Shown one piece after another: positions 16,127-24,644 of a DNA stretch of 55,421 nt (within the stretch, counting starts at the first letter, position 1; each line of letters opens with the position of its first letter). Position numbers and translations under genes: made by a program. The stretch comes from Armatimonadota bacterium (GTDB taxonomy: Bacteria; Armatimonadota; Zipacnadia; UBA1398; JAKPQA01): NCBI GenBank assembly GCA_029547025.1, contig JAKPQA010000005.1, positions 67,880-123,300 on the forward strand, written 5' to 3'. Below the pieces are notes generated by a model. The model saw only the letters and a program-made list of their open reading frames with translations. It ran no database searches and had not been told where the DNA came from.

Positions 16127-17296
16127 ATGAATGAGATCGCCCTGCGCTATGGGTGCAATCCCAATCAGAAGCCGGCTCGAGCGTATGTGGAGTCGGGCGA
16201 GATCCCCTTCGAGGTGCTCAACGGGGCGCCAGGCTATATCAACCTGCTCGATGCGTTGAACGCGTGGCAGCTGGTTCGAGAGCTTCGCGATGCGCTGGAT
16301 CGGCCCGCGGCGGCTTCGTTCAAGCACGTCAGTCCGGCGGGTGCCGCGGTGGCCGTGCCGCTGAGCGCCGAGCTGCGTCGGGCGTACATGGTGGATGATC
16401 TGGATCTCTCGCCGCTGGCGACGGCCTATGCTCGCGCCCGCGGTGCCGATCAGATGTCGTCCTTTGGCGACTTCGCCGCCCTGAGCGATGTGGTCGACGT
16501 CTCTACGGCCAAGCTGCTGCGGCGCGAGGTGTCTGATGGCGTCATCGCGCCGGGCTATGAGCCCGAGGCGCTCGAACTGCTGAAGCAGAAGAAGGACGGC
16601 AAGTACCTGGTCATGGCCATGGACCCGGGGTATGTGCCGCCAGCGCAGGAGGTGCGCGATGTGTTCGGCCTGCGGCTCGAGCAGGGGCGCAACGATGTGA
16701 CCATCGGGCCAGCGCTCCTCGAGCGCATCGTGACGCAGCGAAGGGAGCTCCCACCCGAAGCCGTGCGGGATCTGATCGTGGCCACGGTGGCGCTCAAGTT
16801 CACGCAGTCGAACTCGGTGGGCTTCGCCAAGGACGGCCAGGTTATCGGGATGGGCGCCGGCCAGCAGTCGCGCATCCATTGCACCCGGCTCGCCGGCGAG
16901 AAGGCGGATACCTGGTGGCTCCGACAGCACCCGAAGGTCCTCGACTTGCCCTTCCGCCCGGGCGTGAAGCGGCCGGACCGTATTAATGCCATCGTGCAGT
17001 ATCTGTGGGCCGACTGGGCGCCGGCGGAGCGACGGGCGTGGGAGGCGGTGTTCGAGCCGGTGCCGGAGCTGCTCACTGAGGCCGAGCGGCGGGATTGGCT
17101 GGATCAGCTGACCGGGGTGGCGTTGAGCTCGGATGCCTTCTTCCCGTTCTCGGACTGCATCTATCGGGCGGCTCGCAGCGGGGTGTCGTATGTGGTTGAG
17201 ACCGGCGGGTCGGTGCGTGATGATGCGGTCATTGCCGCGGCGGACGAGTGTGGGATGGTGATGGCCTTCTCGGGCGTTCGGCTGTTCCACCATTAG
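16127..17296 (+). CDS. purH: Stand-alone AICAR transformylase (PurH C-terminal domain only)
   Basis: A 389-residue enzyme for purine step 9: it formylates AICAR with 10-formyltetrahydrofolate to give FAICAR. It begins at [12 protein letters not shown] and contains the catalytic Lys-His in [11 protein letters not shown], then [52 protein letters not shown] with [13 protein letters not shown], and the terminal [12 protein letters not shown] and VRLFHH. In most bacteria this is the second half of bifunctional PurH. Here the N-terminal IMP cyclohydrolase domain is absent, because the stop-bounded frame upstream is short. From memory the sequence resembles the animal ATIC transformylase half more than Escherichia coli PurH. 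A separate IMP cyclohydrolase is expected elsewhere. glyA, a source of one-carbon units, lies 8 kb away. Confidence 0.92.
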   Translation: MNEIALRYGCNPNQKPARAYVESGEIPFEVLNGAPGYINLLDALNAWQLVRELRDALDRPAAASFKHVSPAGAAVAVPLSAELRRAYMVDDLDLSPLATAYARARGADQMSSFGDFAALSDVVDVSTAKLLRREVSDGVIAPGYEPEALELLKQKKDGKYLVMAMDPGYVPPAQEVRDVFGLRLEQGRNDVTIGPALLERIVTQRRELPPEAVRDLIVATVALKFTQSNSVGFAKDGQVIGMGAGQQSRIHCTRLAGEKADTWWLRQHPKVLDLPFRPGVKRPDRINAIVQYLWADWAPAERRAWEAVFEPVPELLTEAERRDWLDQLTGVALSSDAFFPFSDCIYRAARSGVSYVVETGGSVRDDAVIAAADECGMVMAFSGVRLFHH

Positions 17297-17315
17297 GCGC
17301 CGGTCTTGTACGGCG

Positions 17316-17343
17316 CGAGAGCGGCCGGTGCGGGCCGCTCTCG
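17316..17343. terminator. Bidirectional hairpin between convergent genes
   Basis: CGAGAGCGGCC (17316-17326) and GGCCGCTCTCG (17333-17343) form a perfect 11-bp stem with a 6-base loop in the short gap between the purH-like gene and the V4R-like gene, followed on the plus strand by TCGGTTTGGG. A likely shared terminator. Confidence 0.7.
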
Positions 17344-17369
17344 TCGGTTTGGGTCGACGGTGGGTGCGA

Positions 17370-17981
17370 CTAGTTCTGGGCTCGTGTCACGACGAACTCG
17401 CCGTACTCGTCACCGCACTCGATACCCTTGGTTTGCACGCAGTCGAAGGCCCGCATGGCGGCTCCTCCGGCGGGATCGTACTCGCCGCCATAGGCCAGTC
17501 CCATGAACGCGGCGCACACGCCGGTGATCATGTACGCGCTTGGCTTGGTGGACCGGCCAAAGGTGACCACGTCGGACTCGTAGTAGTCGTATGCCCGGAC
17601 TACCATGCGCTCGTTGGGCACGAGCTCGATGATCTCGCTCTTGGCCCAGCCCCATGCGGTGAACACGGCGAAGGCACCGTGGAGGATGTCCTCGGGCACT
17701 TTTTCGATCATGGGCCCGACCACGGCTTTCCATTCCTCGGACGTGATGATGCCGTAGCCCGTGTGGTAGCCGCAGGTTCGCGCCGCGTCGACGAGTAGCC
17801 ACTCGGCGGCCTCGAGCATCTCGGGCCCCACCTGGCGGGTCAGGCGCTCGGCGAAGCTGTTCCAGAAGCTGCAAGGTAGCTGGTTCACGAACACGTTGAA
17901 GGCCGGGATCAGCCCATAGTCATCCGCACTCACCTGCACCCTGGAGAGGGCGTCGATGATTCGCTTGCGGTCGATTGCCAC
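17370..17981 (-). CDS. V4R-like domain protein, larger paralogue (last gene of V4R operon)
   Basis: About 203 residues, start GTG 17981 with GGAGG seven bases upstream. The N-terminal half is helical (DALSRVQVSADDYGLIPAFN, then an SFWNSF segment). The C-terminal half (GYGIITSEEWKAVV, then LVPNERMVVRAYDYYES, ending CVQTKGIECGDEYGEFVV) matches the V4R small-molecule-binding fold, whose last strand usually reads C-x-x-x-G-D-x-x-C-x-F. Here the second cysteine is glycine (EYGEF). V4R domains bind hydrophobic ligands in regulators and in bacteriochlorophyll enzymes; no ligand can be named. It is paralogous to the gene starting 14 bases upstream in the operon, and it ends at the hairpin shared with purH. 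Confidence 0.65.
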   Translation of the reverse strand: MAIDRKRIIDALSRVQVSADDYGLIPAFNVFVNQLPCSFWNSFAERLTRQVGPEMLEAAEWLLVDAARTCGYHTGYGIITSEEWKAVVGPMIEKVPEDILHGAFAVFTAWGWAKSEIIELVPNERMVVRAYDYYESDVVTFGRSTKPSAYMITGVCAAFMGLAYGGEYDPAGGAAMRAFDCVQTKGIECGDEYGEFVVTRAQN

Positions 17982-17994
17982 CGTATGCCTCCGT

Positions 17995-18531
17995 TCATTG
18001 GGCGACGATCTCGAAGAGGGATCGTTCCGCGCCGGACACGATGCTGGCGGTCTCACTGACACGGAACGAGCGGGGCGGCCGTCCCATGACGGCGGCGAAC
18101 ATCCCCCCGATGAACCCCTGGGTGATGAAGTTGACTGGTTCGGGGCGCTGGCCCCACTTGGCGATCCAGCCCTCATCGACATGGGAGCGTTCGAGCTCGA
18201 CCGACCCCGAATCGGGGCCCGCGCATCGGACATGCATCCTGCCCAGCCCGCAGGCGGCGTAGTACTGGGTGGCAATGTCAAATCGGTCAGCGATCGAGTT
18301 GATACCATGCTGGGCGTAGTAGTCGGCCAGGGCTGCGCCGAAGGCGTCTTCGGCCACCTCGGCCAGGAGTCTCTTGGCGTCGAGGAGGGCGCAGTCGTCG
18401 GCCAGCTGCGTGTAGAGCGAGACGAAGTGGTGGCAGTGCAGGACGACGTCCCGCCCGTTCAGGCTGTGCCTGCATGCCCTGGGATCGAAGCGTTGCTCGA
18501 GCACGATCTCGGTCTTTGTGCGAACAGCCAT
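17995..18531 (-). CDS. V4R-like domain protein, smaller paralogue
   Basis: 178 residues from ATG 18531, with GGAG nine bases upstream. It shares a layout with the neighbouring 203-residue protein: a helical N-terminus around HCHHFVSLYTQLADDC, a middle block LERSHVDEGWIAKWG, and a C-terminal V4R-type strand pair FRVSETASIVSGAERSLFEI. In typical V4R proteins that last element carries cysteines (C-x-x-x-G-A-E-R-C). Here both positions are serine, so a metal or thiol role in this copy is unlikely. Together the two paralogues may form a heterodimer; that is inference. Confidence 0.62.
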   Translation of the reverse strand: MAVRTKTEIVLEQRFDPRACRHSLNGRDVVLHCHHFVSLYTQLADDCALLDAKRLLAEVAEDAFGAALADYYAQHGINSIADRFDIATQYYAACGLGRMHVRCAGPDSGSVELERSHVDEGWIAKWGQRPEPVNFITQGFIGGMFAAVMGRPPRSFRVSETASIVSGAERSLFEIVAQ

Positions 18532-18556
18532 CGCTCTGTCTCCAATCCGAATCGCC

Positions 18557-18748
18557 CTAGACCGGGGGCGCGTCCTTGCCCGTGATCTCTTTGAACGCGG
18601 CTTTGAACTTGGCGATCAGGTCGGGCGAGTCTGGCTCGGTGGCGGCCTTGGCGGACGGGACGCCGGTCTTCATGGCGAGCCGCATTTTGGTCTGGAGGCC
18701 GCCTTCCTTCTCCGCGTACTCGTACAGCTTTGTCAGTCTGTCCCCCAT
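18557..18748 (-). CDS. Small conserved-looking protein of V4R operon
   Basis: A 63-residue basic protein, ATG 18748 with AAGGAG five bases upstream. It has a helical first half (LTKLYEYAEKEGGLQTKMRL) and a C-terminal helix DSPDLIAKFKAAFKEITGK. No transmembrane segment, no cysteine. I do not recognise a named family. Its ribosome binding site, composition and position inside a tightly spaced same-strand cluster argue that it is a real gene and probably a partner of the V4R-like proteins. Confidence 0.6.
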   Translation of the reverse strand: MGDRLTKLYEYAEKEGGLQTKMRLAMKTGVPSAKAATEPDSPDLIAKFKAAFKEITGKDAPPV

Positions 18749-18812
18749 GGGAACTCCTTCCGCGTTGAGACTGCCCCAGCGCTGCGTCCGGTGTGCGCAG
18801 CCGTGACCCTCT

Positions 18813-19094
18813 CTATGGGGCGAAACACCGCTCGAAGCTCTCTCGGATCACCTCCCGCTCCGCCCGGGGGAGTATGACCTGGCAGTTGTCCTCCCCCACC
18901 ACGCCCTTGACCTGGAGCCCCGAACCGCAGCGCAGCCGGAAGAATGGGCGTGGGAAGTCACTGAAGTACTCCAGCTCGCCCAGGCACCGTAGCACCTGAA
19001 CGAGATCGGGCGTCCAGACGGTGTCGAACCAGTATGTGAACACGGTGCTGCCGTCGAAGCAGTCCTGCACGGGAGTGGTCGCTACTATGCGCAT
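18813..19094 (-). CDS. Small five-cysteine protein overlapping the desulfurase-like gene
   Basis: A 93-residue protein starting at ATG 19094, inside the last ten bases of the preceding desulfurase-like gene, so the two are probably translationally coupled. It has a mixed alpha/beta composition and five cysteines, at about positions 12, 36, 56, 71 and 90 (QDCFDG, LRCLGE, LRCGSG, DNCQV, ERCF). No CxxC pair is present. Function unknown. Coupling to a cysteine-desulfurase-like enzyme makes a sulfur-acceptor role conceivable, but nothing in the sequence proves it. Confidence 0.6.
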   Translation of the reverse strand: MRIVATTPVQDCFDGSTVFTYWFDTVWTPDLVQVLRCLGELEYFSDFPRPFFRLRCGSGLQVKGVVGEDNCQVILPRAEREVIRESFERCFAP

Positions 19095-20218
19095 CCGGCC
19101 AGCCTCGCAACGGCCTCGACGGCCCTCGCGATCTCTTCGGTGGTGGTGAACGCCGATGGGCTGAGTCTCACGGTGCCGTGGGGCCAGGTGCCCAGGGCCT
19201 GGTGTATCAGCGGGGCGCAGTGGAGTCCGGAACGGCACTGCACACCGAAGCTACAGGCCAGCGCGTAGCCGGCCTCGTCCACGCTCCAGCCGTCGACGAC
19301 GAAGGAGACGACGGGGACCCGCTGGGCCCGGGAGTCGTCATCGACCAGTCTTACGCCGCGGAGTGTCCGCAGCCCATCGCGGAGCCGCTCGGCCATGGCG
19401 CTGGCGACGGCGGGCCCCTGGCGTTCGGGCCCTGCCGTCCAGCGCAGCGCTGCTGCCAGTCCGGCGAACCCGGGCAGGTTGGGCGTGCCGGCCTCGAGGC
19501 GTGTGGGCATGTCGGCCGGGTGGAGCATCAGGTCGCTGCGGACACCGGTCCCGCCCACCAGCATCGGCTCGAGGTCGAGGTTCGGGTCGACGTAGAGGCC
19601 CCCCGTGCCCGGGGGGCCGAGAAGGCCCTTGTGCCCCGTGAACGCCACCAGGTCCGCACCCAGCTCCTCGGGGTGGACGGGCACGTGACCCAGCGACTGG
19701 GAGGCATCCAGCAGGGTCACCGCACCGGCTTCATGGGCCATTGAGAAGAGGCAGGCCACATCGTTGACGCGACCGGTGACGTTGGATGCATGATTGGCGG
19801 CCACGAGCGTAGCGCCCGATTCCAGGGCAGTCTTGAATCGATCCATGTCCAGCGCCCCGTCGGCCCCAAGGCCGACGATGGCGATGGAGGTCCCGTGCCT
19901 CTCCCTCAGGTGGTAGAGCGGACGCAGCACTGAATTGTGCTCCGTGACCGTGGTTACGACTCGGTGGGCCGCGCGGAGTCCCAGGCCCCAGAGCGCGAGG
20001 TTGATCGAGTAGGTCGAGCCGGGCGTCAGGACGATGCGGTGGGGGTCGCGTACGGCCAGCTGTTCTGCGATGAGGTCTCGGCACTCGTCGAGTGTGCTCC
20101 GGTCCTCCGCCGCGGTGCGGCCGGGAGGGCCGGGAGCGTCGGTCAGCGCCGAGCGAACGGCGTCGACGACGCCGGGTGCCTTGGGGTAGCTCGTCGCGGC
20201 GTTGTTGAGGTAGATCAC
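19085..20218 (-). CDS. Aminotransferase class V / cysteine-desulfurase-like enzyme (TIGR01977 type)
   Basis: About 377 residues. The N-terminus VIYLNNAATSYPKAPGV fixes the start at GTG 20218; the longer frame upstream is non-homologous. The PLP-binding lysine lies in AFTGHKGLLGPPGTGGLYV, a conserved histidine in TVTEHNSVLRPL, and a C-terminal cysteine in the canonical RSGLHCAPLIHQALG loop that carries persulfide in desulfurases. By family it removes sulfur (or selenium) from cysteine (or selenocysteine) and hands it to an acceptor. It is the first gene of a five-gene minus-strand operon: desulfurase-like, 93-residue Cys protein, 63-residue protein and two V4R-like proteins. Upstream, a 160-base region separates it from a divergent glycyl radical enzyme. 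Confidence 0.85.
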   Translation of the reverse strand: MIYLNNAATSYPKAPGVVDAVRSALTDAPGPPGRTAAEDRSTLDECRDLIAEQLAVRDPHRIVLTPGSTYSINLALWGLGLRAAHRVVTTVTEHNSVLRPLYHLRERHGTSIAIVGLGADGALDMDRFKTALESGATLVAANHASNVTGRVNDVACLFSMAHEAGAVTLLDASQSLGHVPVHPEELGADLVAFTGHKGLLGPPGTGGLYVDPNLDLEPMLVGGTGVRSDLMLHPADMPTRLEAGTPNLPGFAGLAAALRWTAGPERQGPAVASAMAERLRDGLRTLRGVRLVDDDSRAQRVPVVSFVVDGWSVDEAGYALACSFGVQCRSGLHCAPLIHQALGTWPHGTVRLSPSAFTTTEEIARAVEAVARLAGCA

Positions 20219-20295
20219 ATCATCACCCGGAGCGAGTGATACGAACGGTCTCCGGTGCGGCCCGGCGAACCATGGGGCCGCGCCTCGTGGTTCAT

Positions 20296-20315
20296 ACCAC
20301 GGCCATATCCGTGGT
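20296..20315. promoter_or_regulatory. Palindromic site in divergent intergenic region
   Basis: ACCACGG-N6-CCGTGGT is a perfect 7-bp inverted repeat. The octamer GTGGTTCA occurs twice around it (just left of it and at its right arm). It sits between the divergent desulfurase-like gene and glycyl radical enzyme gene, 16 bases upstream of a TAGAAT box (20331-20336), so it could be an operator serving both. No regulator gene is adjacent. Confidence 0.45.
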
Positions 20316-20380
20316 TCACACGGTATGCGGTAGAATGGGTTGGAGACGGCGATCGAGATCCCCGATGGAGAGGCAGCCCA

Positions 20381-22528
20381 GTGACTTCCCCCACCCCCCG
20401 CATTGTCCGCCTGAGGCAGCATGCCATCGATCACGGCCACTGGACGAATCACGAGCCGGCGCTCTACTGGGGTCGATCGTGGCAGACCACGGCTGGCGAG
20501 ATTTGGCACATCGTGCGCCGCGCCCGGGCTACGGCGCACATCCTCGAGAACCTGACGCCCGTGATCGACCCCGACGAGCTTCTGGTGGGCAAGTTCGCTC
20601 CGGTGACCCCCACCGAGGAGGAGCGAGCGGAGCTCGACCAGTGGGCCGCGATCGAGCGGCTGCTGCCCGTGGCCGCGGGCATTACGGCCCACCAGGCCGT
20701 GGACATCGAGCGGTTGCTGTTGTATGGCGTGTCGGGCATCAAGGAGCTCATCGAGGGCTACCGGCGCGAGTTGGATGTGGCCCGGCCGGAGGACCTGGAG
20801 AAGGACGCGTTCTACCGTGCGTGTTTGATCGCCCTCGACGGGCTAGTCGCGCTGGCGCGGCGGTACGCGGAGCGGGCGGTTGGGATGGCCGAGGCCGAGG
20901 AGGATCCGGCGCGGCGAGCCGAGCTGCTGGAGATCGCCACCGTCTGCCGCACCGTGCCCGAGTACCCGGCCACGACATTCCGCGAGGCTCTGCAGGCCGC
21001 GCACTTTCTCACCTTCGCCCTGTGTGCCGGGCAGCGGATGTTGTTGTTTCAGCTCGGCCGCCCCGATCGCTACCTGTTGCCTTTCTACCGCCGCGACATC
21101 GCCGCCGGGCGGATCACTCCCGAGCAGGCTCAGGAGCTCCTGGACTGCGCCGCAATACTGTTGAACGAGTATACACCCAAGGGTTTGGCCGTGGGCTACA
21201 TGGTCGGAGGCCGGGACTCGTCGGGCATGGATGTGTGCAACGAGCTGACCGAGATGCTGCTCGAGGGCATCGGCCACGTGCGGTTGTCTTACCCCGGGGT
21301 GGGCCTCTGCTGGACGCCCGAGACGCCACCCCACGTGATGCGCCTGGCCGGTCGTTTGCTGGCCGAGGGGTGCACGCATCCGGCCATCTTCCAGGATGAT
21401 GTGATCAGTGCTGGCCTCCGGGCAGCCGGAGTCTCGCCCGGCGAGTCCCGGTTGTATATCCACAGCACTTGTGTTGAGATCACGCCCATTGGCTCGTCCA
21501 ACGTGTATGTGGCGAGCCCGTATCTGAACGTCCTCCAGCTGCTGCACGACAGCATCGGGGTGCCGCCTCTGGGGGCCGAGGCGCCGGAACCCACTCCCCT
21601 GTATGCCAGTTTCGATGCCCTGCTGCATGAGCTGCGGCGGCGGATCGGCGACGCCGTCCGGGCCGCGGTGGTCGACACCAACGCAGCCCAGCTGTCCCGG
21701 AGACGCCATGGGGGAGCCCCGCTCCAGTCGTGCTTCGTCAACGACTGCCTCTCCCGCGGACTCGACATCGACCACGGCGGCGCCCGCCATAACTGGATCG
21801 AGCCGGTGTTTGTGGGCACGGCCAACGTCGCCGACTCGCTGGCGGCGATCCGGCAGTTCGTTTTCGAAGAGAAGGTCCTTTCGCTCCCCGAGCTGGCCCA
21901 TGCGCTGGCCCACGACTACGAGGGCCGCGAGGATCTTCGCGCCATGATGATCCATCGGGCACCCAAGTACGGGAACGACGACGACTCGGTGGATTCCCTG
22001 GTGGCTCGGCTCACTTCATGGTACTCGGAGGAGTGCCGCAAGTACCGCTCGGCCTTGGGGGGTACGTATCAGGCGGGCATGTTCTGCTGGATCCAGCATG
22101 GCGAGCTGGGCAGGGTGACGCGCGCTTCGGCCGACGGCCGGCGGGCGGGCCTGGCGCTGGCCGACGGGGCGGGGGCGGCCCAGGGCCGCGACTCGACCGG
22201 TGCGACGGCGGCGATTCTGTCGGCCACCAAGTGGGATCATCGACCCATGCTCGGTGGCATCGCGGTGAATGTGCGGTTCAGTCCTTCGCCGGATCGGGAG
22301 GCGCTGGGCGAGTTGGTCCGGCAGGTATGCCAGACGTACCTACAGCGGGGCGGCGCCGAGATTCAGGTGAATGTGGTCGACACCGAGACTCTCCGTGAGG
22401 CCAAACGCCATCCGGAGGACCACCGTGACCTGGTTGTGCGCATCGCGGGCTACAGCGACTACTTCGTCAGCCTGCCCGACGTTCTCCAGGATGAGGTCAT
22501 CGCCCGCACGGCTCACGAGTTGGCGTAG
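20381..22528 (+). CDS. Glycyl radical enzyme, pyruvate-formate-lyase family
   Basis: 715 residues from GTG 20381, with GGAGAGG seven bases upstream. The PFL-type barrel covers residues of about 10-580. The active-site cysteine is C364 in STCVEITPIG, with the adjacent Val-Glu pair typical of radical dehydratases and lyases. The C-terminal glycyl radical loop is RIAGYSDYF with Gly690. Both catalytic elements are intact. Family members cleave C-C, C-O, C-N or C-S bonds after a radical-SAM activase abstracts hydrogen from the glycine; no activase gene is in the window. The substrate is unknown: it lacks the paired Cys-Cys of true pyruvate formate-lyase, so it is not PflB. It is divergent from the V4R/desulfurase operon. 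Confidence 0.85.
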   Translation: MTSPTPRIVRLRQHAIDHGHWTNHEPALYWGRSWQTTAGEIWHIVRRARATAHILENLTPVIDPDELLVGKFAPVTPTEEERAELDQWAAIERLLPVAAGITAHQAVDIERLLLYGVSGIKELIEGYRRELDVARPEDLEKDAFYRACLIALDGLVALARRYAERAVGMAEAEEDPARRAELLEIATVCRTVPEYPATTFREALQAAHFLTFALCAGQRMLLFQLGRPDRYLLPFYRRDIAAGRITPEQAQELLDCAAILLNEYTPKGLAVGYMVGGRDSSGMDVCNELTEMLLEGIGHVRLSYPGVGLCWTPETPPHVMRLAGRLLAEGCTHPAIFQDDVISAGLRAAGVSPGESRLYIHSTCVEITPIGSSNVYVASPYLNVLQLLHDSIGVPPLGAEAPEPTPLYASFDALLHELRRRIGDAVRAAVVDTNAAQLSRRRHGGAPLQSCFVNDCLSRGLDIDHGGARHNWIEPVFVGTANVADSLAAIRQFVFEEKVLSLPELAHALAHDYEGREDLRAMMIHRAPKYGNDDDSVDSLVARLTSWYSEECRKYRSALGGTYQAGMFCWIQHGELGRVTRASADGRRAGLALADGAGAAQGRDSTGATAAILSATKWDHRPMLGGIAVNVRFSPSPDREALGELVRQVCQTYLQRGGAEIQVNVVDTETLREAKRHPEDHRDLVVRIAGYSDYFVSLPDVLQDEVIARTAHELA

Positions 22529-22624
22529 CGAAGCGGTCGGCCCAGGGGTCGGGAACCGCATTCTGCCGCGGTGTCTGGCGGATGGGCTCCTGCCCCCGGA
22601 GACCGTCCCTCGCTCCCTCGCGTG

Positions 22625-22654
22625 TTGACGCTCACTCGACGCATACCCTAGAAT
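22625..22654 (+). promoter_or_regulatory. Candidate promoter upstream of sensor kinase gene
   Basis: TTGACG (22625-22630), an 18-base spacer and TAGAAT (22649-22654). It lies about 110 bases before the kinase start, in the only sizeable gap upstream of the kinase-rpiB-glyA run. Confidence 0.5.
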
Positions 22655-22765
22655 CACCCTGGCTTCGACTCCCGGCACGGGGCTGCCGGATGCGAAGGAG
22701 ACCGGGTTCGGGACTGCTGGCCTTCTCGCAGGGCTCCCGGCCATTCCGGTGTGGACTACGAGCTC

Positions 22766-24550
22766 ATGACGGATACCGCATTGAACGGACCTTCTGGCCA
22801 CGACGGCGAGCCCGACGACCGCCAGGATGGCGAACTCGAGACCGCCGGCGAGTCCGAGGGCGTCCCGGCTGCCGGTGGAGATGCGCCGCCGGGACCGACG
22901 CCTGACGGGACACGGGAGGCTCTGCGGCAGGAGTATGAGCGCCTGCGCGAGCGTATCCGTGAGCTCGAGAGACAGCTCGCCGAGTTCGACTACAACGTTC
23001 CCCCCACCACTCGCCCCGCCCTGGAGAAGACTCTGGCACGGCTGCTCGAGAAGGTCACCATGATCGTGCGGGCCGAGAAGTGCTGCGTCATGGTGTACAA
23101 CCCCGAGACCAATGAGCTGGAGGCGCAAGAGCCGGCCATTGGTCTGACGCCGGAGCAGATCCGCAGCTTCCGCGTTCGAGCGAATGAGGGCATTAGCGGG
23201 CTGGTGTTCCGTGAGGGCCAGCCGGTCATCATGCAGGAGGCCGTGACCGACGACCGGGCTTTGGCCGAGCTGGTTGCCTTGCTGGGCGTTCGCAATGGCG
23301 CGACGGTGCCGCTGGTTCACGAGCGCAAGGACGACGATGTGGTCGTCGAAGAGAAGACCATCGGCGTGCTCCACGTCTTCAATAAGCGGCGTGACCGCAA
23401 GTTCATGCGCGAGGATCTGCGCATCCTCCGCCTCATGGCCCGGTCGGCGGCCGCGGTGATCTCCGAGGCCCGCCTGTTCATCGAGCTGCGGGAGCGAGCG
23501 GACACTCTCGAGAAGACGTATGAGAGTCTGCCGGCTGGCATCATCATGGTCGGCACCGATGGCGTGGTGCGGTTGATGAACCGCGCGGCGCGCCAGCTTC
23601 TGACGGACGGATCGGGCGAGGACCCGCTGGGGCGGCCCTATCAGGATGTCATCCAGAGTGCCGAGATGCGAAAGCTGATCGGCAACACCATGGTGGACCA
23701 GCAAGAGCTCGAGTCCGAGCTCTCCATCGGCGAGACCGGCCGGGTGCACCGTGCTCAGACGGCCATTGTGTGGGACGGGGACAGCTTCGCTGGCGTGGTC
23801 GCGATTTGCAACGATGTCACCGAGCTGCGCAATCTGGAGAAGATGAAGTCGGCCTTCGTGACCACCGTATCGCATGAGTTGCGGACGCCGCTCACGTCGA
23901 TTCAGGGGTTCACTCGCACACTCATCGAGGATGAGGATGACACCTATCCGCTGGAGGCGCGGCGCGAGTTTCTCGGCATCATCGACAAGGAGTGCCGGAA
24001 ACTCAACCGGCTGGTCGACGACCTGCAGAAGGTGGCCCGCATCGACGAGGGCCATGGGCTCGACTTGACCATCAGCCGGGTGGATATGGCCGAACTCCTG
24101 CAGGGCCTGGTGGCGTCGTATCAGGCGTACAGCGCGGATCACCAGATCGAGCTGGACATGACCGAGGAGTTCAAGCAGGCGCCGATTCTCAGCGATGAGG
24201 ACAAGATCGACCAGGTGGTCTCGAATCTGCTGAGCAACGCCATCAAGTACTCGCCACCGCACACCGAGGTTCGTGTGCGCGGTGAGGCCCGGAATGGGGG
24301 CCTGTGCGTGACCGTGGCGGATGAAGGTCGAGGCATCCCCAAGGACCAGCTCAGCCGCGTCTTCGACCGCTTCTACCGGGGCGAGGGAGACCATCGGGAC
24401 ACCACCGGCGGAACGGGGCTGGGGCTGTATATCGTCAAGCACCTGGTCGACCGGCTCGGGGGGGCCATCGAGGTCGATAGCGAAGTCGACCGAGGTTCCA
24501 CGTTCCGGGTGTTTCTGCCGCTCTCGCCGCCGGAGCCAACTCGCAAGTAG
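22766..24550 (+). CDS. Soluble GAF-PAS sensor histidine kinase
   Basis: About 594 residues and no membrane segment. Order: an acidic disordered N-terminus, a short coiled coil (LRQEYERLRERIRELERQLA), a GAF domain (about 85-230), a PAS domain (about 235-350), HisKA with phospho-acceptor His370 in VSHELRTPL, and a complete HATPase domain with N box DQVVSNLLSNAIKYS and glycine boxes DEGRGIP and TGGTGLGLYIVK. It autophosphorylates and passes phosphate to a response regulator; its GAF/PAS ligands are unknown. The closest regulator in the window is the PhoB-like gene at 44428, but pairing is not shown. The start is uncertain: GTG 22751 and ATG 22766 both lack a strong ribosome binding site. Confidence 0.88.
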   Translation: MTDTALNGPSGHDGEPDDRQDGELETAGESEGVPAAGGDAPPGPTPDGTREALRQEYERLRERIRELERQLAEFDYNVPPTTRPALEKTLARLLEKVTMIVRAEKCCVMVYNPETNELEAQEPAIGLTPEQIRSFRVRANEGISGLVFREGQPVIMQEAVTDDRALAELVALLGVRNGATVPLVHERKDDDVVVEEKTIGVLHVFNKRRDRKFMREDLRILRLMARSAAAVISEARLFIELRERADTLEKTYESLPAGIIMVGTDGVVRLMNRAARQLLTDGSGEDPLGRPYQDVIQSAEMRKLIGNTMVDQQELESELSIGETGRVHRAQTAIVWDGDSFAGVVAICNDVTELRNLEKMKSAFVTTVSHELRTPLTSIQGFTRTLIEDEDDTYPLEARREFLGIIDKECRKLNRLVDDLQKVARIDEGHGLDLTISRVDMAELLQGLVASYQAYSADHQIELDMTEEFKQAPILSDEDKIDQVVSNLLSNAIKYSPPHTEVRVRGEARNGGLCVTVADEGRGIPKDQLSRVFDRFYRGEGDHRDTTGGTGLGLYIVKHLVDRLGGAIEVDSEVDRGSTFRVFLPLSPPEPTRK

Positions 24551-24644
24551 GCGTGCCATCGAGGTGGACCGCGCGCCCCGGGCCCATCGTGTTCGAGCCC
24601 CGGCACGCCTTGGCGCCGGCCACCGAGCCAACGGAGGGTCCACC

